Part shown: in pieces, positions 9,218 to 17,964 of the stretch | Position numbering within the stretch: position 1 is the stretch's first letter | Layout of the letters: each line of letters starts with the position of its first letter | DNA from: Phycisphaeraceae bacterium D3-23 | GTDB taxonomy: Bacteria > Planctomycetota > Phycisphaerae > Phycisphaerales > Phycisphaeraceae | Length of the DNA stretch: 64,000 bases | NCBI GenBank assembly: GCA_039555135.1 | Contig: CP114179.1 | Location: 2,666,001 to 2,730,000, forward strand | Reading direction: 5' to 3' | Translations under genes and position numbers: made by a program | Notes under the pieces: model-generated | Seen by the model: only the letters and a program-made list of their open reading frames with translations | The model's database searches: none | Told to the model about the DNA's origin: nothing

Positions 9218-10810
9218 TCAACGCTCGTCGGTGTCCTCCGCATCCGGCGGCGCATCCCCGCCGATCGCGTCGTGGGCCACTTCTAAACGTCGAAGCACGA
9301 GTGGGCTGCCCTCGTGGTCGGTCAGCGTCAACAGCACGCCGCCCAGCTCGGCCTCGCCGCGGCGGATATGGCCTTGAGCATTCGTGGTCAATGGCTCGAT
9401 GATGTACACCGGGCCGTCGTGCGTGTAGAGGTGCGCGATGCGCCGTCGGACATCTTGCCCGCTGAGCAGCGCGAGCTCGGCCGGCGCGTTTTGCCCTCCG
9501 ACCACCAGCGCGTCGTCGGGGAGTTCCACGCGCATCCACTCGGCGAGTTCGATCAGCGGCGCGTACTTGCCCTCGTTGTAGTACGCGTAGTACGGCCGCT
9601 TACGCTGGAGGAGCATCGTGTTGCCGCTTTTGAAGAATGAGCCGAGCACGGGGAAACAGAGCAGGACGATGAAGATGGCCGTGCCGGGCCATGCGCCGAT
9701 GCGTTTTTCGAGGGAGACCGCGAAGTGCCACCAGCCGTAGGCGAAGAGCGGGATCGTCGGGATGAAGTACCTTCGCGTTGTGCCCACCAGCAGCCACTGC
9801 AGGAGGAAGCCCAGGACGATGAGCGCCCACAGGCGGTTGGCGCGGAGCAGCCAGCACCAGGAGATCAGGACGAGGAGGCTGAGTGGCGCGGCCGCGCCAC
9901 GGATGTTGATGCCGAACACGGCCTCGGCGATGTGCTCGTTGATGAGTTGCGGGCCTGTGTCGTGCCATGCCTGCGATAGCGTTGCGGGGAGTTGCTCGAC
10001 CAGGCGTTGTTTGAGCAGGGCCTCGTCGGGTGTGAGTTGCAGCGTGAAGCCCGCCTGCAGGATATGGATCAGCACGACACCGCTCGCGCCTGCCGCCGCG
10101 AGCCCGCCAAGCCAGCGCCACCGCCGCGCCGCCACGAGTCGCCAGCCCGTGTCGATCAGCATGGCGAGGACCACGACGCCGACGACCGAGCGCATCGCCG
10201 CCATGACCGCGAGGCCGACGATGAGCATCGCGCCGCCCCGGTAACGCGAACGCCGCGTCGCTGCGGGGTCGGCGTCGCTCGGCGCCGACGTGTGGCACAG
10301 GTGCCAGCCCCACAGCGTGAGCAGCAGGCCGTCGAAGAACAGCAGGTCGGGCATCGGGCGCAGCGCGTAGCTGTAGACCGCGTTGTTGATACCCGCGAGC
10401 AGTGTGATCAGCACGGCGGTGGGACGATCCGCCGCGGCGCAGAACAGCCGGTAGACCAGCCAGAGCCCGACGAACCCGACGCCGAGCATGAAGTAAAGCA
10501 GTGCGGTGTCGCGGTGCTGACCAAGCAGGGTTTGGAACAGCGCGACGAGCCACGGGAAGCCGGGGACGAGGTTTCCGCCCTGACCGCCCGGCCCCGCGAG
10601 CCCGAGCCCGCGTGCCAGCCGGTCGCCGGCCATGAGGTTCGCGGCGGTGTCGGGCGAGAGCCGGAGGTAGGTGTTGAACCCGCCGACGTAGAGGACCGCG
10701 AGGTAGCCGAAGACCCAATAGCGATGGCCGTCGACGAAGCGCAACACGATGTCGGCGAGCTTGGGCCCGTCGTTTTTGAACAGCGGCTTGATGGGGCGCT
10801 CGCCTCGCAC
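9218..10810 (-). CDS. Polytopic GT-C-like glycosyltransferase / membrane protein
   Basis: A 530-aa protein with about ten hydrophobic segments. The first extracytoplasmic loop has acidic residues in RLSPDTAANLMAGDRLARG, resembling the catalytic-loop layout of GT-C (ArnT/PMT-type) transferases that use polyprenyl-phosphate sugars. The C-terminal ~130 residues look soluble and periplasmic. The start is GTG. It lies 44 bp upstream of the aminotransferase on the same strand. GT-C membership is inferred from topology and the acidic loop; acceptor and donor are unknown. Confidence 0.6.
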   Translation of the reverse strand: MRGERPIKPLFKNDGPKLADIVLRFVDGHRYWVFGYLAVLYVGGFNTYLRLSPDTAANLMAGDRLARGLGLAGPGGQGGNLVPGFPWLVALFQTLLGQHRDTALLYFMLGVGFVGLWLVYRLFCAAADRPTAVLITLLAGINNAVYSYALRPMPDLLFFDGLLLTLWGWHLCHTSAPSDADPAATRRSRYRGGAMLIVGLAVMAAMRSVVGVVVLAMLIDTGWRLVAARRWRWLGGLAAAGASGVVLIHILQAGFTLQLTPDEALLKQRLVEQLPATLSQAWHDTGPQLINEHIAEAVFGINIRGAAAPLSLLVLISWCWLLRANRLWALIVLGFLLQWLLVGTTRRYFIPTIPLFAYGWWHFAVSLEKRIGAWPGTAIFIVLLCFPVLGSFFKSGNTMLLQRKRPYYAYYNEGKYAPLIELAEWMRVELPDDALVVGGQNAPAELALLSGQDVRRRIAHLYTHDGPVYIIEPLTTNAQGHIRRGEAELGGVLLTLTDHEGSPLVLRRLEVAHDAIGGDAPPDAEDTDER

Positions 10811-10860
10811 GCGCGCATAGTAGCGGGGATGGGGGGCGTGCGGATCAAGGGATTGGGGTG

Positions 10861-11565
10861 CTACCGATCTGCGTGCTGTTCACGGTGTTCGGCGATCGCA
10901 TCCTGCGGGTCTTTGCCCTCGGGGATAAACAGGATCGCGCCGCCGTTGACGCAGTGGCGCAGGCCGGTCGGCTGGTCGGGCGCATCGTTGAAGACGTGGC
11001 CCATGTGGCCGTCGCAGCGGGCGCAGCGCATCTCCGTGCGGACCATGCCCGCCGACCGGTCGCGGACGTAGGTCAACACGCCCTCGGCGACTTCCTGGTT
11101 GAACGACGGCCAGCCGCAGCCCGAGTGGAACTTGTGCGCCGCGTCGTAGAGGTACAGCCCGCAGCCGGCACAGTGGTACGTCCCGGCTTCTTCGTTGTCG
11201 AGGTATCGCCCGGTGCCGCTCCACTCCGTGCCCGACTTGCGCAAGATGCGGAACTCTTCATCGCTCAGGATCGCATGCCACTGCTGCTCGCTGAGCTCGA
11301 CCGGGTCGGCCAGGAGCGCCTGGTTGTATGCGGCCCAGTCGGTCGCGCCGGCGTCGTTTCGGGCGGGGTCGGTGTCCGGGTCGGTGCGAGTATCGGTCGG
11401 GTCGGGCATCGTTTGCTCCGTATTGTCGGTCGGGGTGTGGGTCGCGGTGGCCTGCGCAGGATCGAACGCGCGGGCGTTGTCGTCGTAGCTTGCCTGGTCG
11501 CCGTTGCACGCGGACAGCGTAAGCAGCAGAGCAGGCAACAGTGCGGGCAGGATCAGGTGCTTCAT
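10861..11565 (-). CDS. msrB: Lipoprotein peptide-methionine (R)-S-oxide reductase
   Basis: MsrB reduces the R-epimer of methionine sulfoxide in proteins. The 234-aa product begins with a lipoprotein signal (MKHLILPALL, lipobox LSAC with Cys20), then a Thr/Asp/Pro-rich linker, then the MsrB domain. Zinc-binding pairs CAGC and CARC are present, with HSGCGWPSF between, and the catalytic cysteine is in LRHCVNGGAILF. The lipobox predicts anchoring to a membrane facing the periplasm, so it would repair envelope proteins. The ATG at 11565 is chosen because the signal peptide begins there. Confidence 0.92.
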   Translation of the reverse strand: MKHLILPALLPALLLTLSACNGDQASYDDNARAFDPAQATATHTPTDNTEQTMPDPTDTRTDPDTDPARNDAGATDWAAYNQALLADPVELSEQQWHAILSDEEFRILRKSGTEWSGTGRYLDNEEAGTYHCAGCGLYLYDAAHKFHSGCGWPSFNQEVAEGVLTYVRDRSAGMVRTEMRCARCDGHMGHVFNDAPDQPTGLRHCVNGGAILFIPEGKDPQDAIAEHREQHADR

Positions 11566-11722
11566 GGTCGGCTTCTCCGGGGTCGCGGGGGTAGAACCGA
11601 TATCGGCCCGATTTTGTTCCCGCACCGCATGTTAGGCGCGCTTCAACACGCAACCGCTGAGGGAGGTTCGCAAACGCCGGCGGTTTGGATGCGGATATTG
11701 CACCCATGCCCCCAATACGGCG

Positions 11723-14110
11723 TCAAGCGTCTCGCGCAGCCGTGACCGGCTTGCCCGCCGGCCGCTTCCCGGCCACGGTGATCGTCGGCGAAAGGTCTTG
11801 CTGCGCGGGTTGGCTGCCCGCCGCGTCGTGCTCGGTGGCGATGGCGTGGTCGTACATCGACAAGAGCGACAGCAGCCAGGCGCAGGTCGCGCGGGCCGAC
11901 TGGTTGGCGTCGCTGCCGTGGGGCTGGAGCTTGTCGCAGCACCCGCCGGTCGCCGGGTCGTAGAGCATCTGGCCCAGGTCGTTGTCGCCGAGGAACCAGT
12001 CGATGCAGCGCTGCGCCCGGTCGAGCCACTTCGACTCGCCCGTGACGCGCGCCGCCTCGAGCGACGCGTCGATCGTCGCCGCCGCCTCGTCGGGCATCTG
12101 GTGGAACCGCGCCTTTCGGCCGCCACGCTTGAGCCAGCCCTCGGAGCCGACCGGCGCGAAGCGCCCGCCGGCACCCGCCTGGATCTCGTGCAGCCATTCG
12201 AGCGAAACGATCGCCTGCTGGATCATCGCGTTGTTGAACATCCACCGCCCGGCCAGCAGCAGCGCGTGCGGCAGCCGCGCCGCGTCGTAGGTGATCTCAT
12301 CATTGGGCCAGGGCCACGACGGATCGCCGTTCTTTCGGAAGCGGTCAAACAAACGCTGCGCCAGTTTCTCGCGCACGTGCCTGGCTCGGCTGTCGCCCGA
12401 GAAGCGTCGCAGGTAGGCGTGGATCCCGATGAGCGCGTAGGCGATGCCGTGCGTATGCACGAAGCCCTCGCAGGCGGGCAGCGCCTGGTGGAACAGATGC
12501 GTCGCGAGCGTGACATGCCCCTGCGCGTGGGACCGCGCGACGGTTGCGCCCAGCGCCCAGAGCGCCCGCCCGTGCGTGTCCTCACTGCCGTGGTCGGCGT
12601 CCCACGTCCGGTCGTAGGCCATCTGGCCACGGAAGCGGCCGGCGTCGGGGTCGAACGCGTCGTGCAGAAACGCGAGGTATCGGCTGGCCTGCTGCCCAAG
12701 CTCGTCGCCGAGCACGGCGTCCTGGTGCTCGTTCGAGAGCAGCACCGTGCGCAGCGCCGCGGCGTTGTCGTCTGTCGTGTACCCCGTCCGCCGGTCGGGC
12801 ACGCTGCTCACCGCGTGCGCGATGACCCCGCAGCCATCGGTCATCGTCCGGAGGTGGTCGAGCTTGATGGCCGCGAGTTCGCGTGCTTTGGGCGATACGC
12901 CGCCGCTGGGTAACGCAACGGGCCTCGGGTCGCGCGCCCGCTGCTCGCGCACCTCCACACACAGGTCAAGGTACTGCCCCGCGACCGTCTCCCAACGCAT
13001 CTCCCGCGTGTACTGGTACGCCCGCTTGCGCATCGCGTGCCGCTTCACCTCGTTATCGAACAGCTCAAGGATCGCGGCCGACATCGCCGCCGTATCCTTG
13101 AACGGCACGAGCGACCCCCGCCCGTCCGCCAGCATCTCCTGCGCGTACCAGTACGGGGTCGATACCGTCGCCTTGCCCGTGCCCAGCGCGTACGCCAGCG
13201 TGCCGGACGTGATCTGCGCCTCGTTCTCGTACGGCGTCACATACACGTCCGCGCTGCCGAGGAACTCGACGAGTTCATCAAGCTCGACAAACTTGTCGAA
13301 CCAGCGGATGTGCTTATCGACGCCGAGCTCCTTCGCGCGTTGCTTGAGCCCCTCGCGGTAGGACTCGCCCATGTGCGCGATCACGCCCGGGTGCGTCGCG
13401 CCCAGGATCATGTAGACGACATCCGGGTGCTTGGCCACGACGGCGGGCAGGGCCTCGATCATGTTCTCGAGCCCCTTGCTCGGGCCCAGCAGGCCGAACG
13501 TCAGGATCGTCTTCTTGCCCTCGACCTGGAACTGGTCTTTGTAGAAGTTCGGGTCGCCGAACGGCACATCGGGGATGCCGTGGTGGATGAGTTTGATCTT
13601 CTCGTCGGGTACGTTGTAGATGTCCTGGAGGAACCCGCGGGCGCGCTGGGCCATGACGACCAGCCGGTCGCACTGCTCAAAAAGCTGCTCGGCGACCTCG
13701 CGGTAGTGCGGTTCGGGCTCGCGAAGCACGGTGTGCAGCGTCGCGATGACGGGCATGTTGAGGCGTTTGAGGAAGTCGATGACGTGGGCGCCCGCGGCGC
13801 CGCCGAAGATCCCGAACTCGTGCTGGAGCAGCACGGCGTCGGTCCCGGCCGTGTTGAGGAAATCCGCCGCCAGCCGGTACTCGGCGGGGCGCTGCTCGTT
13901 GATTTCGTAGCCCACGCGCTGGCCGTAGCGGTAGCCCTCGGGCCGGTCGTTCATCGCGACGGCGCGGGTCGCGACCTGCGGCGCGGCGGCGTTGAGCGCT
14001 TCGGTCAGGTCGGCGGTAAACGTCGCGATCCCGCAGCGGCGCGGCATGTAGCTGCCGACACACGAGATCGATTGGAGCGAGCCCCAGCGCTGGCGTCGTT
14101 GTTGGGCCAT
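11723..14110 (-). CDS. GT4 glycosyltransferase fused to a C-terminal helical (toroid-like) domain
   Basis: The N-terminal ~390 residues are a GT-B fold family-4 transferase: MPRRCGIATFTADL near the start, LLQHEFGIFGG, the HHGIPD region, ILTFGLLGPSKGLE and VTPYENEAQITSGTLAYALG. The remaining ~400 residues are rich in paired helices with repeating aromatic/glycine motifs (GRALWALGA, THGIAYALIGIHAYLRRF, WLDRAQRCIDWFLGDNDLG), as in alpha/alpha toroid carbohydrate-active proteins. The domain may bind or process a glycan. The gene is divergent from rmlA. Substrate is not assignable from sequence. Confidence 0.8.
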   Translation of the reverse strand: MAQQRRQRWGSLQSISCVGSYMPRRCGIATFTADLTEALNAAAPQVATRAVAMNDRPEGYRYGQRVGYEINEQRPAEYRLAADFLNTAGTDAVLLQHEFGIFGGAAGAHVIDFLKRLNMPVIATLHTVLREPEPHYREVAEQLFEQCDRLVVMAQRARGFLQDIYNVPDEKIKLIHHGIPDVPFGDPNFYKDQFQVEGKKTILTFGLLGPSKGLENMIEALPAVVAKHPDVVYMILGATHPGVIAHMGESYREGLKQRAKELGVDKHIRWFDKFVELDELVEFLGSADVYVTPYENEAQITSGTLAYALGTGKATVSTPYWYAQEMLADGRGSLVPFKDTAAMSAAILELFDNEVKRHAMRKRAYQYTREMRWETVAGQYLDLCVEVREQRARDPRPVALPSGGVSPKARELAAIKLDHLRTMTDGCGVIAHAVSSVPDRRTGYTTDDNAAALRTVLLSNEHQDAVLGDELGQQASRYLAFLHDAFDPDAGRFRGQMAYDRTWDADHGSEDTHGRALWALGATVARSHAQGHVTLATHLFHQALPACEGFVHTHGIAYALIGIHAYLRRFSGDSRARHVREKLAQRLFDRFRKNGDPSWPWPNDEITYDAARLPHALLLAGRWMFNNAMIQQAIVSLEWLHEIQAGAGGRFAPVGSEGWLKRGGRKARFHQMPDEAAATIDASLEAARVTGESKWLDRAQRCIDWFLGDNDLGQMLYDPATGGCCDKLQPHGSDANQSARATCAWLLSLLSMYDHAIATEHDAAGSQPAQQDLSPTITVAGKRPAGKPVTAARDA

Positions 14111-14321
14111 GGTGAACGTCCTTGTTCGGATCGGTCAATGCGTCCGATAAACCCCACGAGGTGAGGTCCCATGATACGGGATCGGGTCACAGGGTTCGAG
14201 AGACCGGATGTGCGAACATCCCCCGCCGATCCCGCCGATGAACCCACGGGGCCCGTGGATGTTTTGCGCGCCCGCTCCAGACCCAAGACCCCCGACCCGA
14301 CACCCCCGACCCGAGATTCAC

Positions 14322-15209
14322 ATGAAGGGCATCATCCTCGCCGGCGGACACGGCACACGGCTCTACCCGCTCACGATGGCGATCAGCAAACAACTGCTCC
14401 CCGTCTACAACAAGCCGATGATCTACTACCCGCTGTCGGTGCTCATGCTCGCCGGCATCCGCGAGGTCCTCATCATCTCCACGCCCCACGACCTGCCGCA
14501 CTTCAAACGCCTCCTCGGCGACGGGTCGCAGTGGGGCATGGACTTCGCCTACGTCGAGCAGCCCGAACCCAAAGGACTCGCACAGGCCTTCCTCCTCGAC
14601 AAAGCCTTCATCAACAACCAGCCCACCTGCCTCATCCTCGGCGACAACATCTTCTACGGCAGCGGCCTGCGCCAACAGATCACCGACGCGGCACAAGTCA
14701 CCGACGGCGCGACCGTCTTCGGCTACCCCGTCAAAGACCCCGAGCGCTACGGCGTCGTCGAGTTCGATCAGGATGGCAAGGTGATCTCCCTCGAAGAAAA
14801 ACCCAAACAACCCAAGAGCCACTTCGCCGTGCCCGGGCTGTACTTCTATGACAAAGAAGTCACCGCGATCGCTGAAAACCTCAAGCCCTCCCCCCGCGGC
14901 GAGCTCGAGATCACCGACCTCAACCGCATCTACATGGACCGCGGCAAGCTGAACGTCAAGCTCTGGTCCCGCGGCACCGCCTGGCTCGACGCGGGGACGC
15001 ACGAATCGCTCCTGCAAGCGGGCACGTTCGTCGAAGCCATCGAAGAGCGCCAGGGCATGATGATTTCCTGCCCCGAAGAGATCGCGTACAAGATGGGCTT
15101 CATCGACGCCGCGAAGCTGCAAGAGGCCGCCGAGTCGATGAAGAGCAACAGCTACGGCCAGTACCTCTTCCAGCTCCTCAACGAAACCCGCAACGAGCCG
15201 TGGATGTAG
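14322..15209 (+). CDS. rmlA: Glucose-1-phosphate thymidylyltransferase
   Basis: First enzyme of dTDP-L-rhamnose synthesis: glucose-1-phosphate + dTTP to dTDP-glucose + PPi. The 295-aa length is normal. The nucleotide-binding start is [18 protein letters not shown], followed by [27 protein letters not shown] and the sugar-binding region [16 protein letters not shown]. The ATG at 14322 matches the family N-terminus; longer in-frame extensions run through the GC-rich leader. It is first of a plus-strand rml series now interrupted by a toxin-antitoxin pair. Confidence 0.97.
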   Translation: MKGIILAGGHGTRLYPLTMAISKQLLPVYNKPMIYYPLSVLMLAGIREVLIISTPHDLPHFKRLLGDGSQWGMDFAYVEQPEPKGLAQAFLLDKAFINNQPTCLILGDNIFYGSGLRQQITDAAQVTDGATVFGYPVKDPERYGVVEFDQDGKVISLEEKPKQPKSHFAVPGLYFYDKEVTAIAENLKPSPRGELEITDLNRIYMDRGKLNVKLWSRGTAWLDAGTHESLLQAGTFVEAIEERQGMMISCPEEIAYKMGFIDAAKLQEAAESMKSNSYGQYLFQLLNETRNEPWM

Positions 15210-15224
15210 CGGGTGGGGCTGGGA

Positions 15225-15548
15225 TCAATCTTCGGACAGCTCCGCGTCAAGATCGCGCTCGCCCCGAAGAAAACGGAGCACTTCGATCCCGTTCGTAGTG
15301 ATACGATAGAAGATCAACACGCTGCCAAACGGCTTGCCCACGTTCCATTTGCGAAGACCCTTGAGTTTCGTACGACGGGCTTCCCAGAGACGCCCCAGGC
15401 CTGGCTGCTCGGCCAAGTCATCCAACGTGGCCGTCGTTGTCGCCCGAAACTGCTGTGCGAGTTCCAAACCGCCCTCGGCCTCGTACCAAACATACAGCGA
15501 CACCAGCTCGGAACGAGCGATCGGACTGATGAGCACTTCCCGGCTCAA
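15225..15548 (-). CDS. parE: ParE/RelE-family toxin
   Basis: A 107-aa toxin with the ParE-like pattern: ISPIARSELVSLYVWYEAEGG at the N-terminus, GLGRLWEARRTKLKGLRKWNVGK and FYRITTNGIEVLRFLRGERD toward the C-terminus. ParE toxins target gyrase; RelE relatives cleave ribosome-bound mRNA. It overlaps the antitoxin gene by four bases and is transcribed against the flanking rml genes, so it is an insertion in the rhamnose locus. ParE is favoured over RelE by the ParD-type partner. Confidence 0.85.
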   Translation of the reverse strand: MSREVLISPIARSELVSLYVWYEAEGGLELAQQFRATTTATLDDLAEQPGLGRLWEARRTKLKGLRKWNVGKPFGSVLIFYRITTNGIEVLRFLRGERDLDAELSED

Positions 15549-15811
15549 TGACCTTCCTTCTGTCGCGCCGCGATCAGCTTCAACGCATCCCGCTCAATGC
15601 GATCCCACGCCTCTTCATCCAGCACCGTCGCCGGGCCGCTCTCCAGCCCCTCGATCAACAACTGCTCCAGCTTGTCCTGCGCCGCCCGCTTACGCTCGTC
15701 GCGGATCAGTTGACGCACGTATTCTGTCGGGGTCGCAAACCCCTTAAGCTTGACCTGTTCATCCACGAACTTGCGGAGCTCGTCGGGCATGTTGACATTG
15801 ATTCCAGCCAT
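15545..15811 (-). CDS. parD: ParD-like ribbon-helix-helix antitoxin
   Basis: An 88-aa antitoxin. The N-terminal ribbon-helix-helix (MAGINVNMPDELRKFVDEQV, then GFATPTEYVRQLIRDE) is typical of ParD/CopG DNA binding. The acidic/hydrophobic C-terminus would wrap the toxin. It is first in the two-gene operon with a four-base overlap. A palindromic operator and a TTGACA/TAGGAT promoter lie immediately upstream, consistent with the autoregulation usual for such modules. Confidence 0.85.
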   Translation of the reverse strand: MAGINVNMPDELRKFVDEQVKLKGFATPTEYVRQLIRDERKRAAQDKLEQLLIEGLESGPATVLDEEAWDRIERDALKLIAARQKEGH

Positions 15812-15817
15812 ACTTTG

Positions 15818-15845
15818 ATCCTACCCCGGCCTCCAACTTTGTCAA
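15818..15845 (-). promoter_or_regulatory. parDE promoter
   Basis: On the minus strand, -35 TTGACA (15840-15845) is separated by 16 bp from -10 TAGGAT (15818-15823). The expected transcription start falls at or next to the antitoxin ATG (15811), so the mRNA may be leaderless. Confidence 0.6.
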
Positions 15846-15849
15846 TATT

Positions 15850-15864
15850 TTTCAATTATTGAAA
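15850..15864. promoter_or_regulatory. Palindromic operator of parDE
   Basis: Perfect inverted repeat TTTCAAT-T-ATTGAAA just upstream of the -35 box in an AT-rich patch that stands out from its surroundings. Its position fits autorepression by the ribbon-helix-helix antitoxin. Confidence 0.55.
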
Positions 15865-15944
15865 TCGGCGGCCCAAGCCGTCTCCTTGAGGATCCGCCCG
15901 CGATGCACGATAGTACAACGAATAACACTGGATAAACCATTACC

Positions 15945-16598
15945 GTGCCATCCTTTACCCTCAGTCCGCTCATCCCCCTCGCCGAGTTGATCGACGGCAA
16001 GTGGCACCCGTCCATCGGCGACCCGACGGTCTACGGCTGGGCCACCGTCATCGCCTACCTCTGGGCCGCGCTCCTGTGCGGGGTCTGTGCGCGGTGGTCG
16101 AAGCGGCTGCACCCCGGCCCGGGGCGACGACGCTTCGCGGCGTTCTGGGGCGTGCTCGCGCTTGGGCTGCTCTTCATGGCCATCAACAAGCAGCTCGACC
16201 TTCAGCAGCTCGGCGGGGTCTGGGCGCGGCAGCTCGCCCACGCCCAGGGCTGGTACGAGAACCGCAGAACCTATCAGCGCGGGTTTATTATCGGCAGCGG
16301 CATCACGGGCGTCGTCTGTGTCGCCGTCATGATCGTCGCCCTGCGCCACATGCTCAAAAAAACCTGGCTCGCGATCCTCGGCCTCGGGCTCACCCTCGCG
16401 TTTGTCCTCTCCCGCGCCGCATCCTTCCACCAGGTCGATCAATTCCTCGGCGTCCGGCTCGGCGGGGTCGCGATCAACTGGCTCATCGAGTGGTCCGGTA
16501 TCCTGTTGATCGCCATCGGGGCGCTGACGAACTTACTGGCAAAACCCACGGACTCGCCCGCAGACCGCCCGCCGAGAATGCCGATATCCCCACCATGA
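15945..16598 (+). CDS. Small polytopic membrane protein of unknown function
   Basis: A 217-aa protein starting at GTG. It has about five predicted membrane segments: around residues 30-50, 67-82, 115-135, 140-158 and 175-195. It contains INKQLDLQQLGG and AQGWYENRRTYQRGFI between segments, a pattern I associate with an uncharacterised family but cannot name. It overlaps the epimerase gene by ATGA, so the two are translationally coupled. Confidence 0.75.
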   Translation: MPSFTLSPLIPLAELIDGKWHPSIGDPTVYGWATVIAYLWAALLCGVCARWSKRLHPGPGRRRFAAFWGVLALGLLFMAINKQLDLQQLGGVWARQLAHAQGWYENRRTYQRGFIIGSGITGVVCVAVMIVALRHMLKKTWLAILGLGLTLAFVLSRAASFHQVDQFLGVRLGGVAINWLIEWSGILLIAIGALTNLLAKPTDSPADRPPRMPISPP

Positions 16599-17122
16599 CG
16601 ACTCTCCACGCAGGAACGCAAGCCGTGTCACCACCCCGCAGCATCCAGACGTTCAAGGGCCCGCTCGACGACGCCTTCGAGGACGCCAAGCAGCACAACG
16701 CCCCGCGCTTCGTCCCCCAGAGCATCTTCGCCGACGACCGTGGCTGGTCCTATATGAACCAGTTCGTCGGCGTCCTGCGACCCGAAGGACAGGTCAACTA
16801 CTCGGTGATGTACCCGGGCGTCGTCAAGGCCTGGCACCGCCACCATAAGCAGACCGACTTCTGGATGGTGCTGCACGGCCACCTCAAGCTCGGCGTCCAC
16901 AACGAGAAAACCGGCGAGTCCTGGGTCAAGGTGATTGGCGAAAAAGCGCCCGGCATCGCCATCGTCCCGCCCACCCTCTGGCACGGCGGCGCGACCGTCG
17001 GCCCCGACAACGCCGGGCTGCTCTACTTCGTCACCCACCAGTACGACCCCCAAAACCCCGACGAAGACCGCCGCGACTGGGACAGCGTCGAAGGGTTCCC
17101 GTGGGATGTGCAGTTCAAGTAG
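16595..17122 (+). CDS. rmlC: dTDP-4-dehydrorhamnose 3,5-epimerase-like protein
   Basis: A 175-aa cupin. It has RmlC-family features such as DDRGW near the N-terminus, HRHHKQTDFWMVLHG with histidines suited to the active site, and PPTLWHGG in the second half. The sequence is divergent from classical RmlC, but its place directly upstream of rmlD and in an otherwise complete rml set supports the assignment. It starts inside the stop of the membrane-protein gene and ends 2 bp before rmlD. Confidence 0.8.
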   Translation: MTTLHAGTQAVSPPRSIQTFKGPLDDAFEDAKQHNAPRFVPQSIFADDRGWSYMNQFVGVLRPEGQVNYSVMYPGVVKAWHRHHKQTDFWMVLHGHLKLGVHNEKTGESWVKVIGEKAPGIAIVPPTLWHGGATVGPDNAGLLYFVTHQYDPQNPDEDRRDWDSVEGFPWDVQFK

Positions 17123-17124
17123 GT

Positions 17125-17964
17125 ATGCCCAGCCAGAAAAACATCCTGCTCATCGCCCCCAACGGCATGCTCGGCCGGGCGTGGCGCGAACTGCTTGACG
17201 ATAAAGGGGACGGACCCCGTTTCGCGAGCCGCCCCGACTTCGATATCACCGACCCCGTATCGATCCGCAAGCATGTCACCGGCGATATCAACATCGTTAT
17301 CAACTGTTGTGCCTATACCGATGTCGACGGTGCCGAGGAGCACGAAGGCCGAGCCACCGCCGTCAACGGCCACGGCGTCGGCGACCTCGCCAACGCCTGC
17401 CGCGACGCCGGCGCACTGCTCGTCCACTACTCCACCGACTACGTCTTCAGCGGCGACGCCACCGAGCCCTACCCCATCGACGCGCCGATCGAACCGATCA
17501 ACGCCTACGGCCGATCCAAAGCCGTGGGCGAACGGCTCATCCGCGAATCGGGTTGCGAACACCTCATCCTCCGCACGAGTTGGCTCTACGCGCCGTGGGG
17601 CAAAAACTTCGTCAATACGATCAAAGAGGCCGCAATAAAACGCGACGCGCTGAAAGTTGTCGATGACCAGCGCGGCCGGCCGACGAGTTGCCAGCACCTC
17701 GCGGCGAACTCTCTCATGCTGATTGAAGCCAACGCACGCGGAACATTCCACACCACCGACGGCGGCGAATGCACCTGGTACGACTTCGCAAAAGTAATCG
17801 CCGCCCACGCCAACCCCGCCTGCACAGTCAACCCCTGCACCAGCGCCGAGTACCCCCTCCCTGCCAAACGCCCGGGCTACAGTGTGTTCGACCTGAGCAA
17901 GACCGAGGCACTTGTGGGCGGAATGGCTGGGTGGGAAGCGAACCTCAAGGCCGTTTTGACATGA
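17125..17964 (+). CDS. rmlD: dTDP-4-dehydrorhamnose reductase
   Basis: Final step of dTDP-L-rhamnose synthesis, NAD(P)H-dependent. The 279-aa extended SDR shows a NAD-binding start ILLIAPNGMLGRAW, VHYSTDYVFSG and the catalytic YGRSK. The ATG at 17125 is preferred over an in-frame GTG at 17101 that overlaps rmlC. The stop codon (17962-17964) lies inside the left terminal repeat of the GxxExxY cassette, so the last residues (VLT) are encoded by the inserted repeat. Confidence 0.93.
   Translation: MPSQKNILLIAPNGMLGRAWRELLDDKGDGPRFASRPDFDITDPVSIRKHVTGDINIVINCCAYTDVDGAEEHEGRATAVNGHGVGDLANACRDAGALLVHYSTDYVFSGDATEPYPIDAPIEPINAYGRSKAVGERLIRESGCEHLILRTSWLYAPWGKNFVNTIKEAAIKRDALKVVDDQRGRPTSCQHLAANSLMLIEANARGTFHTTDGGECTWYDFAKVIAAHANPACTVNPCTSAEYPLPAKRPGYSVFDLSKTEALVGGMAGWEANLKAVLT

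Noticed and set aside
9174-9539. N-terminal extension of the DegT aminotransferase
   Set aside because: Arg-rich, overlaps the upstream gene and adds no family sequence; ATG at 9173 is sufficient.
14288-14316. Direct repeat CCCCCGACCCGA before rmlA as operator
   Set aside because: Only a two-unit C-rich repeat in GC-rich leader DNA; not enough to claim regulation.
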